Shown here: positions 25,491 to 34,440 of the stretch, in pieces
Layout: each line of letters begins with the position of its first letter
How positions within the stretch are numbered: position 1 is the stretch's first letter
Origin: DASZUK01 sp035547695
GTDB taxonomy: Bacteria; Actinomycetota; Acidimicrobiia; Acidimicrobiales; RAAP-2
Direction: 5' to 3'
NCBI GenBank assembly: GCA_035547695.1
Contig: DASZUK010000024.1
Location: forward strand, 50,186 to 114,185
Length of the DNA stretch: 64,000 nucleotides
The notes under the pieces: model-generated
The model's input: only the letters and a program-made list of their open reading frames with translations
What the model was told of the DNA's origin: nothing
The model's database searches: none
Made by a program: the position numbers and the translations under genes

Positions 25491-26420
25491 CTAGCGGCTG
25501 GCCGCCAGGGCCCCGCGGCCGGTGCTGTCGGCCCGGCCGGTGTTGTCGGTCCTGTCGGTGTTGTCGGTGTTGTCGGTCCGGCCGGTGCTGTCGGTGCTGT
25601 CGGTCCGGCCGGTGCTGTCGGTGTTGTCGGGGACGGCAGTGACGGCGGCCACGAAGTCGACGATGGCCGCGGCCACGTCGCGGTGGACGTGCTCGTTCAG
25701 CACGTCGTGGCGGGCGCCGGCGAACGCCTCGATGCGCCCGTCCGGAAGCCTCGCCGACCACCGCCGGGTGAGGTCCACCGGCGCCACCGGGTCGTCGGCG
25801 CCGTGGACGAAGAGGACCGGGAGGCTGACGTCGGCGAACCCCCGCTCCAGCTCCTCCCAGGCGGGCGGGAGGACGCTGACCAGGCTGTGGGCACCGGCGG
25901 CGCTGGTGAAGGCCAGGGGATCGTTCTCGAGCTCGTCCAGGTAGAAGGGGTCGGAGGAGAGGTCCGAGGGGTCCAGTGCCAGCTCGGCGTCGTTGCCGGC
26001 CCCGGCCAGCTCGACCACCCAGTCGAGGGGGGACAGGGCGGCGCCGGAGAGGACGAGCCCCCGGTACGGCGCCGGGTCCCGGGTGGCGGCGACGGCGACG
26101 GCAACGCTGCCCAGGGAGTGCCCGGCCAGGAAGACCGGGAGCTGCGGCGCGGCCTCCAGCGCGATGGCCGTCAGCCGGCGCCCGTTCTCGACCAGGTCGT
26201 CGACCGACCGGATCACCGCCCGGTCGCCGTCGCTCAGCCCGTGCCCGATCTCGTCCAGCGCCCACAGCTCGATGCCCGAAGCGCCCAGGGCGTGGCCCAG
26301 CCGGTGGTAGAGGCCGGAGTGCTCCCCGAAGCCGTGGAGGAAGACCACCGTCGCCCGCGGCGTCCAGCTCGCCCAGTGTTTGTAGTACACACGTCCGTCC
26401 GCCCCGTCGAAGTACGGCAC
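25491..26420 (-). CDS. Monoacylglycerol-lipase-like alpha/beta hydrolase
   Basis: A 309-residue hydrolase: oxyanion region 'VVFLHGFGEHSGLYHRLG', nucleophile Ser in 'FLAGHSLGSVAVA', acid Asp in 'FVHGADDPVAPV' and His in 'GARHDVLNEHVH'. This is the pattern of monoacylglycerol lipases and lysophospholipases. The last 45 residues are a low-complexity DNTDSTGRTD array encoded by 9-bp repeats, beyond the fold. First gene of the operon with permease, GS-like enzyme and P450. Confidence 0.9.
   Translation of the reverse strand: MPYFDGADGRVYYKHWASWTPRATVVFLHGFGEHSGLYHRLGHALGASGIELWALDEIGHGLSDGDRAVIRSVDDLVENGRRLTAIALEAAPQLPVFLAGHSLGSVAVAVAATRDPAPYRGLVLSGAALSPLDWVVELAGAGNDAELALDPSDLSSDPFYLDELENDPLAFTSAAGAHSLVSVLPPAWEELERGFADVSLPVLFVHGADDPVAPVDLTRRWSARLPDGRIEAFAGARHDVLNEHVHRDVAAAIVDFVAAVTAVPDNTDSTGRTDSTDSTGRTDNTDNTDRTDNTGRADSTGRGALAASR
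25520..25632. repeat. 9-bp-based coding minisatellite, lipase C-terminus
   Basis: About twelve units of GTCGGTGTT and close variants (GTCGGTGCT, GTCGGTCCGGCCGGT) encode the Asp/Thr/Ser/Asn-rich hydrophilic tail of the lipase. All unit lengths are multiples of three. Confidence 0.85.
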
Positions 26421-26534
26421 CGGCCCTCCTCATAGATCACAAACCCGACCGACTTCATCAATTATCGACGCTCAGCGCTCGTCGTCAAGGGTGTAGTTGA
26501 CATTTTCTAGCGGATTAGTAGGGTTTTTGGATGA

Positions 26535-26703
26535 GGCGACGTGGTGGGCGATGTGGCGGGCAACGGGTGGGCGATGTGGCGGACGACGGGTGGACGACGG
26601 GGTGGGCGATGTGGCGGGCGATGTAACAGACGACGGGGTGAGCGATGTGGCGGACGGGGCAGGCGACGGAGGTGGGCATGGAGGTGAGCGTGGAGGTGAG
26701 CAT
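26535..26703. repeat. Tandem repeats in the leader of the TPR gene
   Basis: GTGGGCGATGTGGCGG-type units with variants repeat about six times from 26535 to about 26660, then a 12-bp unit (GGAGGTGAGCGT/AT) repeats at the translation start. Each late copy carries its own GGAGG ribosome-site core, so the array multiplies possible starts. No promoter is evident inside it. Confidence 0.7.
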
Positions 26704-28015
26704 GGTGCAGGCAGTCACCGATCGTTGGGGCAGCCCGGTGTCGGGAGCCCCGGGCGCCGCATCCCGGGCGTTCGACGACGCGGTCGGGTGCCTGGTCGCC
26801 CTGAGCGGGGACCCGGTGGCGCTGGCCGACGAAGCGGCGGCCGACGGCCAACTGGTGATGGCCCGGGTCCTGCAGGCCTACCTCTCCCTCTACTCCACCG
26901 GGGCGGCCGGGTTCGGGCAGGCCAGAAAGGTACTGGTCGACCTGGACCCCTGGGGGCTGGCCGCCGGCGAGCGGGAGCTCCTGCACGTCCGCGCCGCCCA
27001 CGCCTGGGCCGCCGGCGACTGGGAACGGGCCGCCGGCGCCCTGGAGCGCGCCCTGCTGCACGACCCCCGCGACCTGTTGGCGCTCAAGGTGGCGCAGGAC
27101 CTGTACTTCTTCCTGGGCGACCGGGCCGGCCTGCGCGACGTCGTCGAGCGACGCCTCGCCGCCTGGCCCGAGCACCTTCCGGGCTGGGGGTACGTCCAGG
27201 GGATGTACGCCTTCGGCCTGGAGGAGAACGGGCGGTACGCCGAGGCCGAGGCCCGGGCCCGGGCCGCCCTCGGCGCCGACGCCGGCGACGTCTGGGCCGC
27301 CCACGCGCTGGCGCACGTCTTCGAGATGACCGGTCGCCAGCGCGAAGGGGTCGCCTTCCTGTCCGGATCGGCCCCCGACTGGGCCGGGAGCTACTTCGCC
27401 GTCCACAACTGGTGGCACCGGGCGCTCTACCACCTCGAGCTCGGAGAGGACGACGAGGTCCTGGCCCTCTACGACGGCCCCATCCGCGGCACCAGGTCCC
27501 TCGAGTGGCTCGACGTCGTCGACGCGGCCGCCCTGTTGTGGCGGCTCCGGCTCTTCGGCGTCGACCTCGGCACCCGGCCGGAACAGTTGGTCCTGGACGT
27601 CGAGGGACTGCTCGGGGACCCCGTCTACGTGTTCAACGACTGGCACGCCGTCATGGCGGCCGGTCTGTCCGGGCGCCGGGACCTCTGCGACGACCTGATC
27701 TCGGCCAACCGGCGGGTGTCGGCCGGCACGAACCGGAAGATGGTCGACGTGGCCGGGCTCGACCTGCTGCAGGGCTTCGACGCCTTCAGCCGTGGCAACT
27801 GGGTGGAGGCCGCCGACCATCTGGTGTCGGCCGGCCGGCACGCCCACGTCGTCGGCGGGAGCCACGCCCAGAGGGACGTCGTCGAACTGACGTTGATCGC
27901 CGCCTACGTCCGGAGCGGAGAACGCTCGTCCGCCGAGGCCCTCGTCACCGATCGCCTGCGGCGCAAGCCGGCCGCCGAGGCGGCGGTCCGCCGGCTCGTG
28001 GCCGCCAGCTCCTAG
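26678..28015 (+). CDS. TTC38-like tetratricopeptide-repeat protein
   Basis: About 445 residues, all helical, with paired TPR-like helices: 'LHVRAAHAWAAGDWERAAGA', 'DLLALKVAQDLYFFLGDRAG', 'YVQGMYAFGLEENGRYAEAE' and 'VWAAHALAHVFEMTGRQREG'. The motif 'HNWWHRALYHLELGE' is characteristic of the TTC38 family, whose role is unknown. No signal peptide. Starts at 26678 and 26702 both have GGAGG sites within the leader repeats. Tail to tail with the PabB-PabC gene. Confidence 0.82.
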   Translation: MEVSVEVSMVQAVTDRWGSPVSGAPGAASRAFDDAVGCLVALSGDPVALADEAAADGQLVMARVLQAYLSLYSTGAAGFGQARKVLVDLDPWGLAAGERELLHVRAAHAWAAGDWERAAGALERALLHDPRDLLALKVAQDLYFFLGDRAGLRDVVERRLAAWPEHLPGWGYVQGMYAFGLEENGRYAEAEARARAALGADAGDVWAAHALAHVFEMTGRQREGVAFLSGSAPDWAGSYFAVHNWWHRALYHLELGEDDEVLALYDGPIRGTRSLEWLDVVDAAALLWRLRLFGVDLGTRPEQLVLDVEGLLGDPVYVFNDWHAVMAAGLSGRRDLCDDLISANRRVSAGTNRKMVDVAGLDLLQGFDAFSRGNWVEAADHLVSAGRHAHVVGGSHAQRDVVELTLIAAYVRSGERSSAEALVTDRLRRKPAAEAAVRRLVAASS

Positions 28016-28038
28016 CGCTCATCCCCGGCACCGCGGCG

Positions 28039-29973
28039 TCACTGCCGGGTGCAGGGGCAGCGACCCAGCACCCGGGCCGGCCGCCACCCCCGCAACGAGC
28101 TGAGGGTGGCGATCTCGGTCGCCCGGCAGAGGTCGTCCACGGTCAGCACCCGTTCGACGAGGCGTCCTTCGGCCAGGCCCACCGCCCGCGCCACTCCCGG
28201 CAGGAGCCCGCAATCGAGCGGCGGGGTGCACCACCGGCCGTCGACGCGGACGGCCAGGTTGGCCCGGGTGGTCTCGGTGACCTCGTGCCGCTCGTTGACG
28301 AGCACCACGTCGTCGGCGTGCGGGTGCCGGCGCGCCCGGTCCTCGTAGGGGCGGCGGTCGGTGGTCTTGTGGAACAACCAGACGTCGGCGGACGACACCG
28401 GCTCCGGGTCGACGCAGAGCCCCAGGACGGGCCCAGGTGCCGGAGCGAGCGGCTCCGTCCGGATGTCGACGGTGCCGTCGCCCTGCAGCACGACGCGCAC
28501 CCGGGCCGGCGCGACCAGCCCGGCCGTGGCCGCAGTGACCATGTCCCTGATCCCATCCGGGGTCTTGATCCCATCCGGGGTCCTGGTCCCATCCGGGGTC
28601 CTGGTCCCATCCGGCAGGTCGACGCCGAAGTACCTCGCCGATCCGGCCAGGCGGGCCAGGTGGCCGGCGAGGTTGCGGACCTCGCCGCCGTCACCGGTCG
28701 GGACCCAGCCCATGGTCTCCAGGAGCCCCTGGCCGGCCGCGAGCGACGGGGGCAGCCGTCCTGCGAGGACCTGGGCCTTGAGGAGCACCTCTTCCCACTC
28801 GGCCCGGGGGTCCGAGTCCCAGGTGATGCCGCCGCCGGAGCCGTACTCGCTCGTCCGCCGACGCCGGTCGATGACCGCGGTGCGGATCGCCACCGCGAAC
28901 CGGGCGACGGGGTGCGGGGAGCCGGCGTGGCCGGCCGGAGCGAGGACCCCGACGGCGCCGCAGTACACCCCGCGAGCCGACGGCTCGAGGCCGGCGATGA
29001 GGCCCATGGCCGAGATCTTGGGCGCCCCGGTCACCGAGGCGCAGGGGAACAGGGCACCGAAGATCTCGGGGAGGCCTCCGTCGGACGGGGTCGTCGCCGT
29101 GACGGTGGAGGTGAGCTGCCACAGGGCGGGGTGCTGTTCGAGGGCGCCGAGGGACGGGACGGCCACCGTGCCGGGCCGGGCGATGCGGCCGAGGTCGTTG
29201 CGGAGCAGGTCGACCACCATGACGTTCTCGGCCCGTTCTTTGGGTGACGTCCGCAGTGCCTCGGCCCGCCCGATGTCCTCCTCCGCCCACCGGCCTCGCG
29301 GCGCGGTGCCCTTGATCGGCCGGGTGACGACGGTCCGGCCCGAGTGCTCGAAGAACAGCTCGGGGGAACCGCAGGCCACGACCCACTCGTCGGTCTCGAT
29401 GAAGGCGTGGTAGCCACCGCGGTAGCCGGCGACGAGGCGGCGGTAGAGCTCGAAGGGGTCCTCGTGGGGGTCCCACGGACGACGGAAACGGGTGGCGTAG
29501 TTGACCAGGTAGGCGTCGCCGGCCGCGATGGCGTCACGGATGGTGCCGATGCCGGCTTCGTAGGTGGTCGGGTCGGTCTCGCAGCGCCACCCGGCGAGCG
29601 CGGGCTCGGGAGCCGCCTCGGCCGGTCGGTCGGCCCGTCGGTCGGCCCGCCCGCCCGCCGGCCGGTCGGCCGGCCGGGCCAGTGGTGGAGCCGGCACGGC
29701 GTCGGCGAACAACCCGAACCAGGCGAGGGGGAGCGCGGTGGTCCCTCCCCGGGCGCGGTCCTCCGGCACTCGAAAGGCCGGCTCGAATGCCGGTGCACCG
29801 TCGTAGGCGACGAACCCGGCGACGTAACGTCCCTGGCGGGCCGCGGCCTCGACGTCGGCCAGGAGCGCGGGGACGTCCCGGGCCTCCCGAGCCTCGAGCT
29901 GTCCCACCGGTTGGCGGAGGACCAGCGAACCGCCATCCCCGACGGCGGTGTGGTCGATGCGGCAGCGCAGCAC
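28039..29973 (-). CDS. pabB: Aminodeoxychorismate synthase I-lyase fusion (PabB-PabC)
   Basis: A 644-residue fusion making p-aminobenzoate for folate. The PabB half has 'RPIKGTAPRGRW', 'ENVMVVDLLRNDLGRI', 'LFPCASVTGAPKISAM' and 'SEYGSGGGITWDSDPRAEW'. The PabC lyase half (from about residue 410) follows after a minisatellite-encoded TPDG linker and ends with 'VVLVNERHEVTETTRANLAV' and 'PPLDCGLLPGVARA'. GTG 29973 has a GAGGGG site. No pabA is adjacent. It lies 15 bases behind the PrpR-like regulator gene on the same strand, an unexpected pairing. Confidence 0.9.
   Translation of the reverse strand: MLRCRIDHTAVGDGGSLVLRQPVGQLEAREARDVPALLADVEAAARQGRYVAGFVAYDGAPAFEPAFRVPEDRARGGTTALPLAWFGLFADAVPAPPLARPADRPAGGRADRRADRPAEAAPEPALAGWRCETDPTTYEAGIGTIRDAIAAGDAYLVNYATRFRRPWDPHEDPFELYRRLVAGYRGGYHAFIETDEWVVACGSPELFFEHSGRTVVTRPIKGTAPRGRWAEEDIGRAEALRTSPKERAENVMVVDLLRNDLGRIARPGTVAVPSLGALEQHPALWQLTSTVTATTPSDGGLPEIFGALFPCASVTGAPKISAMGLIAGLEPSARGVYCGAVGVLAPAGHAGSPHPVARFAVAIRTAVIDRRRRTSEYGSGGGITWDSDPRAEWEEVLLKAQVLAGRLPPSLAAGQGLLETMGWVPTGDGGEVRNLAGHLARLAGSARYFGVDLPDGTRTPDGTRTPDGIKTPDGIRDMVTAATAGLVAPARVRVVLQGDGTVDIRTEPLAPAPGPVLGLCVDPEPVSSADVWLFHKTTDRRPYEDRARRHPHADDVVLVNERHEVTETTRANLAVRVDGRWCTPPLDCGLLPGVARAVGLAEGRLVERVLTVDDLCRATEIATLSSLRGWRPARVLGRCPCTRQ
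28551..28614. repeat. 18-bp coding minisatellite in pabB-pabC
   Basis: TCCCATCCGGGGTCCTGG and one variant repeat three and a half times and encode TPDGTR/TPDGIK units within the lyase half, apparently in a surface loop. Confidence 0.85.
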
Positions 29974-29987
29974 CGACGCCCCTCGGC

Positions 29988-31448
29988 TCACCGGCCTGCG
30001 GGTGCCGGTGTGGTGCCCGGCCGAGCGCCCACGCGGTACGGGGTGAACCGGCTGCGGTGGCGGTCGACCTCCAGGGGCTTGCCGATGGCGGGGAAGGCCC
30101 GCTGCGGGCAGCTCTCTCGCGCGCACACCTTGCAGCCCGGGCCGATGGGCACGAACGCCGAGGGGTTGTCGAGATCGAGCCCGTCGGCGTAGACCAGGCG
30201 TCCGGCGTGCTGGAGGTCGCAGCCCAGCCCGATGGCGAACGTCTTGGCCGGCGCGCCGTAGCCGCCGTTGCTGCGGGTCACGGTCCGGGCGATCCAGAGG
30301 TACTTGCGTCCGTCCGGCATCTGGGCCAACTGGGTGCGGATCTGGCCGGGGGAGGTGAACGCCTCGTAGATGTTCCACAGCGGGCACGAACCGCCGACCC
30401 GGGAGAAGTGGAAGTCGGTGGCCGACTGGCGCTTGGAGATGTTGCCGGCCCGGTCGACGCGGACGAAGAAGAACGGTACCCCCCGGGCACCCGGCCGCTG
30501 CAGGCTGCTGAGCCGGTGGGCGACCGTCTCGTAACCGACGCCGAAGCGTCGGCAGAGCAGGTCGATGTCGTAGCGAAGGGCCTCGGCGGCGTCCAGGAAC
30601 CGCCGGTAGGGCATCATCAGGGCGCCGGCGAAGTAGTTGGCCAGCCCGATCCGGGCCAGGGCCCGGGTCTCGTCGCTCGAGAGCCCGGCGCGTTCGACGA
30701 CCTCCTCGATCGGGCCGGCGGCCTCCATGAAGGCCAGGTGGGTGGCCAGTTGGAACGCCCGCTGGCCGGGGTCGAGGAGGGGTGAGAGGGCGAGCACCCC
30801 GGCGTCGGGGTCGTAGCGGCGCTGCACGTCGGTGGGCGCGTCGTCGGCCAGGTCCACGATCCGGGTGCCGTGCGACGCGGCCAGCCGCGCCGCGATCCCC
30901 GTCGCCGTCTGCCCGACGGCGAGCCCTGCCGCCTCGAAGGTCCGCTCCGCCAGCTCGTCGAGGGCCGGAAAGTAGTTCCGCTCGGCGTAGAAGAGGTCCC
31001 GGACCTCTTCGTAGGCCATCGGTGACCCCATCGACGCCGAGCCGATCGTCCCGGCGTCGACCCGCTTGGCGATCGTCTGGTTGACCTCGAGGGTGTGGCG
31101 GTAGCGGCGGTGGACCTCGACCAGGTACCGGGCGACGGCCGGCATGGCCTCGGCCAGCTCGCGGATCTCCGCCTGGGCCACGTGCTCCCCGATGGACGGA
31201 TCGGCCACCGCGTCCTGGAGCAGGGCCACGAGCCGGTCGGCCTCGTCGGTCGAGAAGTCCCCGATGTCCACGTCGTAGACGCTGGCCAGCTTGAGCAGGA
31301 CCGGGGCGGTCATGGGGCGCTGGTTGGCCTCCATCTGGGTGACGTAGCTGGGCGAGATGCCGAGCGCCTCGGCCAGCGCCGCCTGGGTGAGCCCCCGCTC
31401 CTCGCGGAAGCGCCGCAGCCGGACCCCGACCCGAGCCTTCTTCAGCAC
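29988..31448 (-). CDS. Short-chain-acyl-CoA regulator, PrpR/RamB/ScfR type
   Basis: About 486 residues: XRE-type helix-turn-helix (residues about 8-60, 'LTQAALAEALGISPSYVTQM'), central IrrE-like/DUF955 region without an HExxH metal site, and a DUF2083-type C-terminus with clustered Cys ('GGSCPLWN', 'GCKVCARESCPQRAF') suited to an iron-sulfur cluster, as in mycobacterial PrpR. GTG 31448 with an AGAGGTGG site is preferred over an upstream TTG. Divergent from thioesterase-prpDBC, it presumably activates propionate or acetate genes in response to acyl-CoA. Confidence 0.9.
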   Translation of the reverse strand: MLKKARVGVRLRRFREERGLTQAALAEALGISPSYVTQMEANQRPMTAPVLLKLASVYDVDIGDFSTDEADRLVALLQDAVADPSIGEHVAQAEIRELAEAMPAVARYLVEVHRRYRHTLEVNQTIAKRVDAGTIGSASMGSPMAYEEVRDLFYAERNYFPALDELAERTFEAAGLAVGQTATGIAARLAASHGTRIVDLADDAPTDVQRRYDPDAGVLALSPLLDPGQRAFQLATHLAFMEAAGPIEEVVERAGLSSDETRALARIGLANYFAGALMMPYRRFLDAAEALRYDIDLLCRRFGVGYETVAHRLSSLQRPGARGVPFFFVRVDRAGNISKRQSATDFHFSRVGGSCPLWNIYEAFTSPGQIRTQLAQMPDGRKYLWIARTVTRSNGGYGAPAKTFAIGLGCDLQHAGRLVYADGLDLDNPSAFVPIGPGCKVCARESCPQRAFPAIGKPLEVDRHRSRFTPYRVGARPGTTPAPAGR

Positions 31449-31583
31449 GCCCCACCTCTGGCGATACAAACATCACAACATGACCGGAGGGTGTTCACAA
31501 GATCGCACATATTCAGGTCTTTCGGTGGGAGGCCCGGGTGTGCATGATGTGAACGTACCACCGAACCAGGAGGTCCGAACCGC

Positions 31584-32015
31584 ATGACCGCACTGGCCGG
31601 CGGCCCCGAAGCCGCCGGCGACGCCCACCTGGCCGAGGTCGTCTTTCCCGGCCAGCTCAACCACCACGGCACGTACTTCGCCGGCGCCGCGCTGGGGTTG
31701 ATGAGCCGGGCCGCGTTGGTGGCCGCTCGCCGGACGGCCCGGGGTGACGTGGTCATGGCCGCCTGCGAACGCTCCGAGTTCCGCTCCCCGATCTACGCCG
31801 GCGAGCTGGTGGAGGCCACCGCCCGGGTCGAACGGGTCGGCCGGCGGTCGATGACGGTGGCCGTGGAGATGGTCGCCGAGGTCCTGACGACCGGCGAGCG
31901 CCGCCGGGCGGCGTTCGGCCAGTTCGAGATGGTGAGCGTCGACGGTGCGCCGTCCGTTCCCGACGGCGGCTCCGCCGACGGCGACGAGGCCGACCTGTTC
32001 GGCCGGGTGCCATGA
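31584..32015 (+). CDS. Acyl-CoA thioesterase, hotdog fold
   Basis: A 143-residue single hotdog domain: 'EVVFPGQLNHHGTYFAGAAL' with the conserved N-H-x-G-T, then 'LMSRAALVAARR' and 'ERSEFRSPIYAGELVEATAR'. This YciA/BFIT-like group hydrolyses short and medium acyl-CoAs. A strong AGGAGGT site precedes the ATG. Its stop overlaps the prpD start (ATGA). In a methylcitrate operon it may relieve acyl-CoA build-up when the cycle is saturated (inference). Confidence 0.88.
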   Translation: MTALAGGPEAAGDAHLAEVVFPGQLNHHGTYFAGAALGLMSRAALVAARRTARGDVVMAACERSEFRSPIYAGELVEATARVERVGRRSMTVAVEMVAEVLTTGERRRAAFGQFEMVSVDGAPSVPDGGSADGDEADLFGRVP

Positions 32016-33517
32016 GGACCACCACCGTCCGTGCCCACCGCTCGGACGAGAAGCTGCCCCGGGAGGACCAGTTGGCGTGGCGCATCGCCGAGGTGGCGGC
32101 CGACCCCGTCGCGGTCGAGCCGGCCTCGGTCGACATGGTCGCCAACCGGCTCATCGACAACGCCGCCGTGGCCGTGGCGTCGTTGTCCCGCCGCCCGGTG
32201 GCCAACGCCCGGGCCCAGGCAGCGGCCCATCCGGCCGCTCCCGGTGCCCCCGTCGTGGGGCTGCCGCTCGACCGGCGGTCCTCGCCGGAATGGGCGGCCT
32301 GGGCCAACGGGGTGGCGGTGCGCGAGCTCGACTTCCACGACACCTTCCTGGCCGCCGACTACGCCCACCCCGGCGACAACATCCCCCCGGTCCTCGCCGT
32401 GGCCCAGCACTGCCGGTGTGACGGCGCCCGGCTGGTGCGCGGCATCGTGGCCGCCTACGAGATCCAGGTGGACCTGGCCCGGGCCATCTGCCTCCACGAG
32501 CACCGGATCGACCACATCGCCCACCTCGGCCCCGCCGCCGCCGCCGGCATCGGGGCCCTCCTGGGGCTGGCCCCCGACGTCATCTACCAGGCGGTCAACC
32601 AGGCGCTGCACGTCACGACCACCACCCGGCAGAGCCGCAAGGGCGACATCTCGTCGTGGAAGGCCTACGCCCCGGCCTTCGCCGGCAAGATGGCCGTCGA
32701 GGCCGTCGACCGGGCCATGCGGGGCGAGGGCGCCCCCTCGCCGGTCTACGAGGGGGAGGACGGGGTGGTCGCCTGGCTGCTCGGCGGCCCCGACGCCACC
32801 TACGAGGTGGCCCTGCCCGAGCCCGGCGAGCCGAGACGAGCCATCCTCGACACCTACACCAAGGAGCACTCCGCCGAGTACCAGGCCCAGGCGTTCATCG
32901 ACCTGGCCCGCCGGCTCGGGCCGCGCCTCGGCGACCTGTCGAAGGTGGCCGACGTGGCCATCGCCACCAGCCACCACACCCACCACGTCATCGGCACCGG
33001 CGCCAACGACCCCCAGAAGCTCGACCCCGACGCCAGCCGGGAGACCCTGGACCACTCGCTCATGTACATCTTCGCCGTCGCCCTCGAGGACGGCGGCTGG
33101 CACCACGACCGTGCCTACGCCCCCGAGCGGGCCCACCGGTCCTCGACGGTGGCGCTGTGGCACAGGATCCACACCGTCGAGGACCCGGAGTGGACCCGCC
33201 GCTACCACGCCACCGACCCGTCCGAGCAGGCCTTCGGCGGCCGGGTCACCGTGACCCTGGCCGACGGCTCGACGGTGACCGACGAGATCGCCGTGGCCGA
33301 CGCCCATCCGCTCGGGGCCCGCCCGTTCGCCCGGGACGACTACGTCGCCAAGTTCCGCGCCCTGGCCGACGGCGTGGTCCCACCCGCCGAGCAGGACCGG
33401 TTCCTGGACCTGGCCGGCCGGGTCGGTGCCCTCACCCCCGACGAGGTGGCCGGCCTCTCGGTCGCCCTCCCCGAAGGCGCCCTCGGCGCGACCCTGCGAG
33501 GAGGGATCTTCGGATGA
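32012..33517 (+). CDS. prpD: 2-Methylcitrate dehydratase (MmgE/PrpD)
   Basis: A 501-residue MmgE/PrpD protein converting 2-methylcitrate to 2-methylaconitate in the methylcitrate cycle. Landmarks are 'VANRLIDNAAVAVASL', 'VRELDFHDTFLAADYAHPGD', 'GDISSWKAYAPAFAGKMAVE' and the C-terminal domain. Normal family length. Coupled by ATGA overlaps to the thioesterase before it and prpB after it. Likely induced through the divergent PrpR-like regulator. Confidence 0.94.
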   Translation: MRTTTVRAHRSDEKLPREDQLAWRIAEVAADPVAVEPASVDMVANRLIDNAAVAVASLSRRPVANARAQAAAHPAAPGAPVVGLPLDRRSSPEWAAWANGVAVRELDFHDTFLAADYAHPGDNIPPVLAVAQHCRCDGARLVRGIVAAYEIQVDLARAICLHEHRIDHIAHLGPAAAAGIGALLGLAPDVIYQAVNQALHVTTTTRQSRKGDISSWKAYAPAFAGKMAVEAVDRAMRGEGAPSPVYEGEDGVVAWLLGGPDATYEVALPEPGEPRRAILDTYTKEHSAEYQAQAFIDLARRLGPRLGDLSKVADVAIATSHHTHHVIGTGANDPQKLDPDASRETLDHSLMYIFAVALEDGGWHHDRAYAPERAHRSSTVALWHRIHTVEDPEWTRRYHATDPSEQAFGGRVTVTLADGSTVTDEIAVADAHPLGARPFARDDYVAKFRALADGVVPPAEQDRFLDLAGRVGALTPDEVAGLSVALPEGALGATLRGGIFG

Positions 33518-34440
33518 CGGCTCCGGACCTGCCCGGCCGCTCCTCGGCCGCTCCCGGCGACAAGCGACGCCGGTTCCGAGACGACCTCGCGTCCGGGCGG
33601 CTCCTGCGGTTCCCCGGCGCCTTCTCCCCGCTGGTGGGCCGGGCCGTCACCATGTACGGCTTCGACGGCGTCTACGTCTCGGGCGCCGCCCTCGCCGCCG
33701 ACCTGGCCCTGCCCGACATCGGGCTCACCACCCTCACCGAGGTGGCCGGCCGGGGCGGCCAGATCGCCCGGGTCACCGACCTCCCGGTCCTGATCGACGC
33801 CGACACCGGCTTCGGGGAGCCGGCCAACGTGGCCCGGTCCGTCGCCACCTTCGAGGAGGCGGGGCTGGCCGGCTGCCACCTGGAGGACCAGGTGAACCCC
33901 AAGCGCTGCGGCCACCTCGACGCCAAGGCCGTCGTCCCGGTGGACGAGATGCTCCGGCGCGTCCGAGCCGCCGTCCTGGCCCGCCGGGACCCGTCCTTCG
34001 TGCTCTGCGCCCGGACCGACGCCCGTGGCGTCGAGGGCCTGGACGCCGCCGTCGACCGGGCCAGGGCGTACGTGGACGCCGGCGCCGACATGGTGTTCCC
34101 CGAAGCGTTGGAGACCGAGGCCGAGTTCGCCGCCTTCCGCGAGGCGGTCGACGTCCCCCTCCTCGCCAACATGACCGAGTTCGGCAAGACCCCGCTCCTC
34201 GACGCCACCGCCTTGGAGAACCTGGGCTTCAACGTCGTCATCTGGCCGGTCACCACCCTGCGGGTGGCCATGGGCGCCGTCGAGCGGGCGCTCGACACCA
34301 TCGGGCTGACCGGCACCCAAGCCTCCCTCGTCGAGTGGATGCAGACCCGCAGCCGGCTCTACGAGCTCGTCGGCTACGAGGCCTACGCCGCCTTCGATGC
34401 CGCGCTCTTCAACTTCACCGTCCCCGGAGGTGCGCCATGA
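33514..34440 (+). CDS. prpB: 2-Methylisocitrate lyase
   Basis: A 308-residue ICL/PEP-mutase superfamily enzyme splitting 2-methylisocitrate into pyruvate and succinate. Metal and catalytic motifs: 'PVLIDADTGFGEP', 'HLEDQVNPKRCGH' with the catalytic Cys, 'VLCARTDARGVEGL' and 'NMTEFGKTP'. The true ATG overlaps the prpD stop; a long out-of-frame reading begins earlier but is not coding. Confidence 0.95.
   Translation: MTAPDLPGRSSAAPGDKRRRFRDDLASGRLLRFPGAFSPLVGRAVTMYGFDGVYVSGAALAADLALPDIGLTTLTEVAGRGGQIARVTDLPVLIDADTGFGEPANVARSVATFEEAGLAGCHLEDQVNPKRCGHLDAKAVVPVDEMLRRVRAAVLARRDPSFVLCARTDARGVEGLDAAVDRARAYVDAGADMVFPEALETEAEFAAFREAVDVPLLANMTEFGKTPLLDATALENLGFNVVIWPVTTLRVAMGAVERALDTIGLTGTQASLVEWMQTRSRLYELVGYEAYAAFDAALFNFTVPGGAP

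Noticed and set aside
23605..26433. 942-residue minus-strand frame and its plus-strand counterpart across the permease and lipase
   Set aside because: Both are Arg/Gly/Pro-rich and overlap the clearly homologous permease and lipase genes in other frames.
26497..29247. 916-residue plus-strand frame over the TPR and pabB genes
   Set aside because: Composition typical of a shadow frame; the TTC38-like and PabB motifs lie in other frames.
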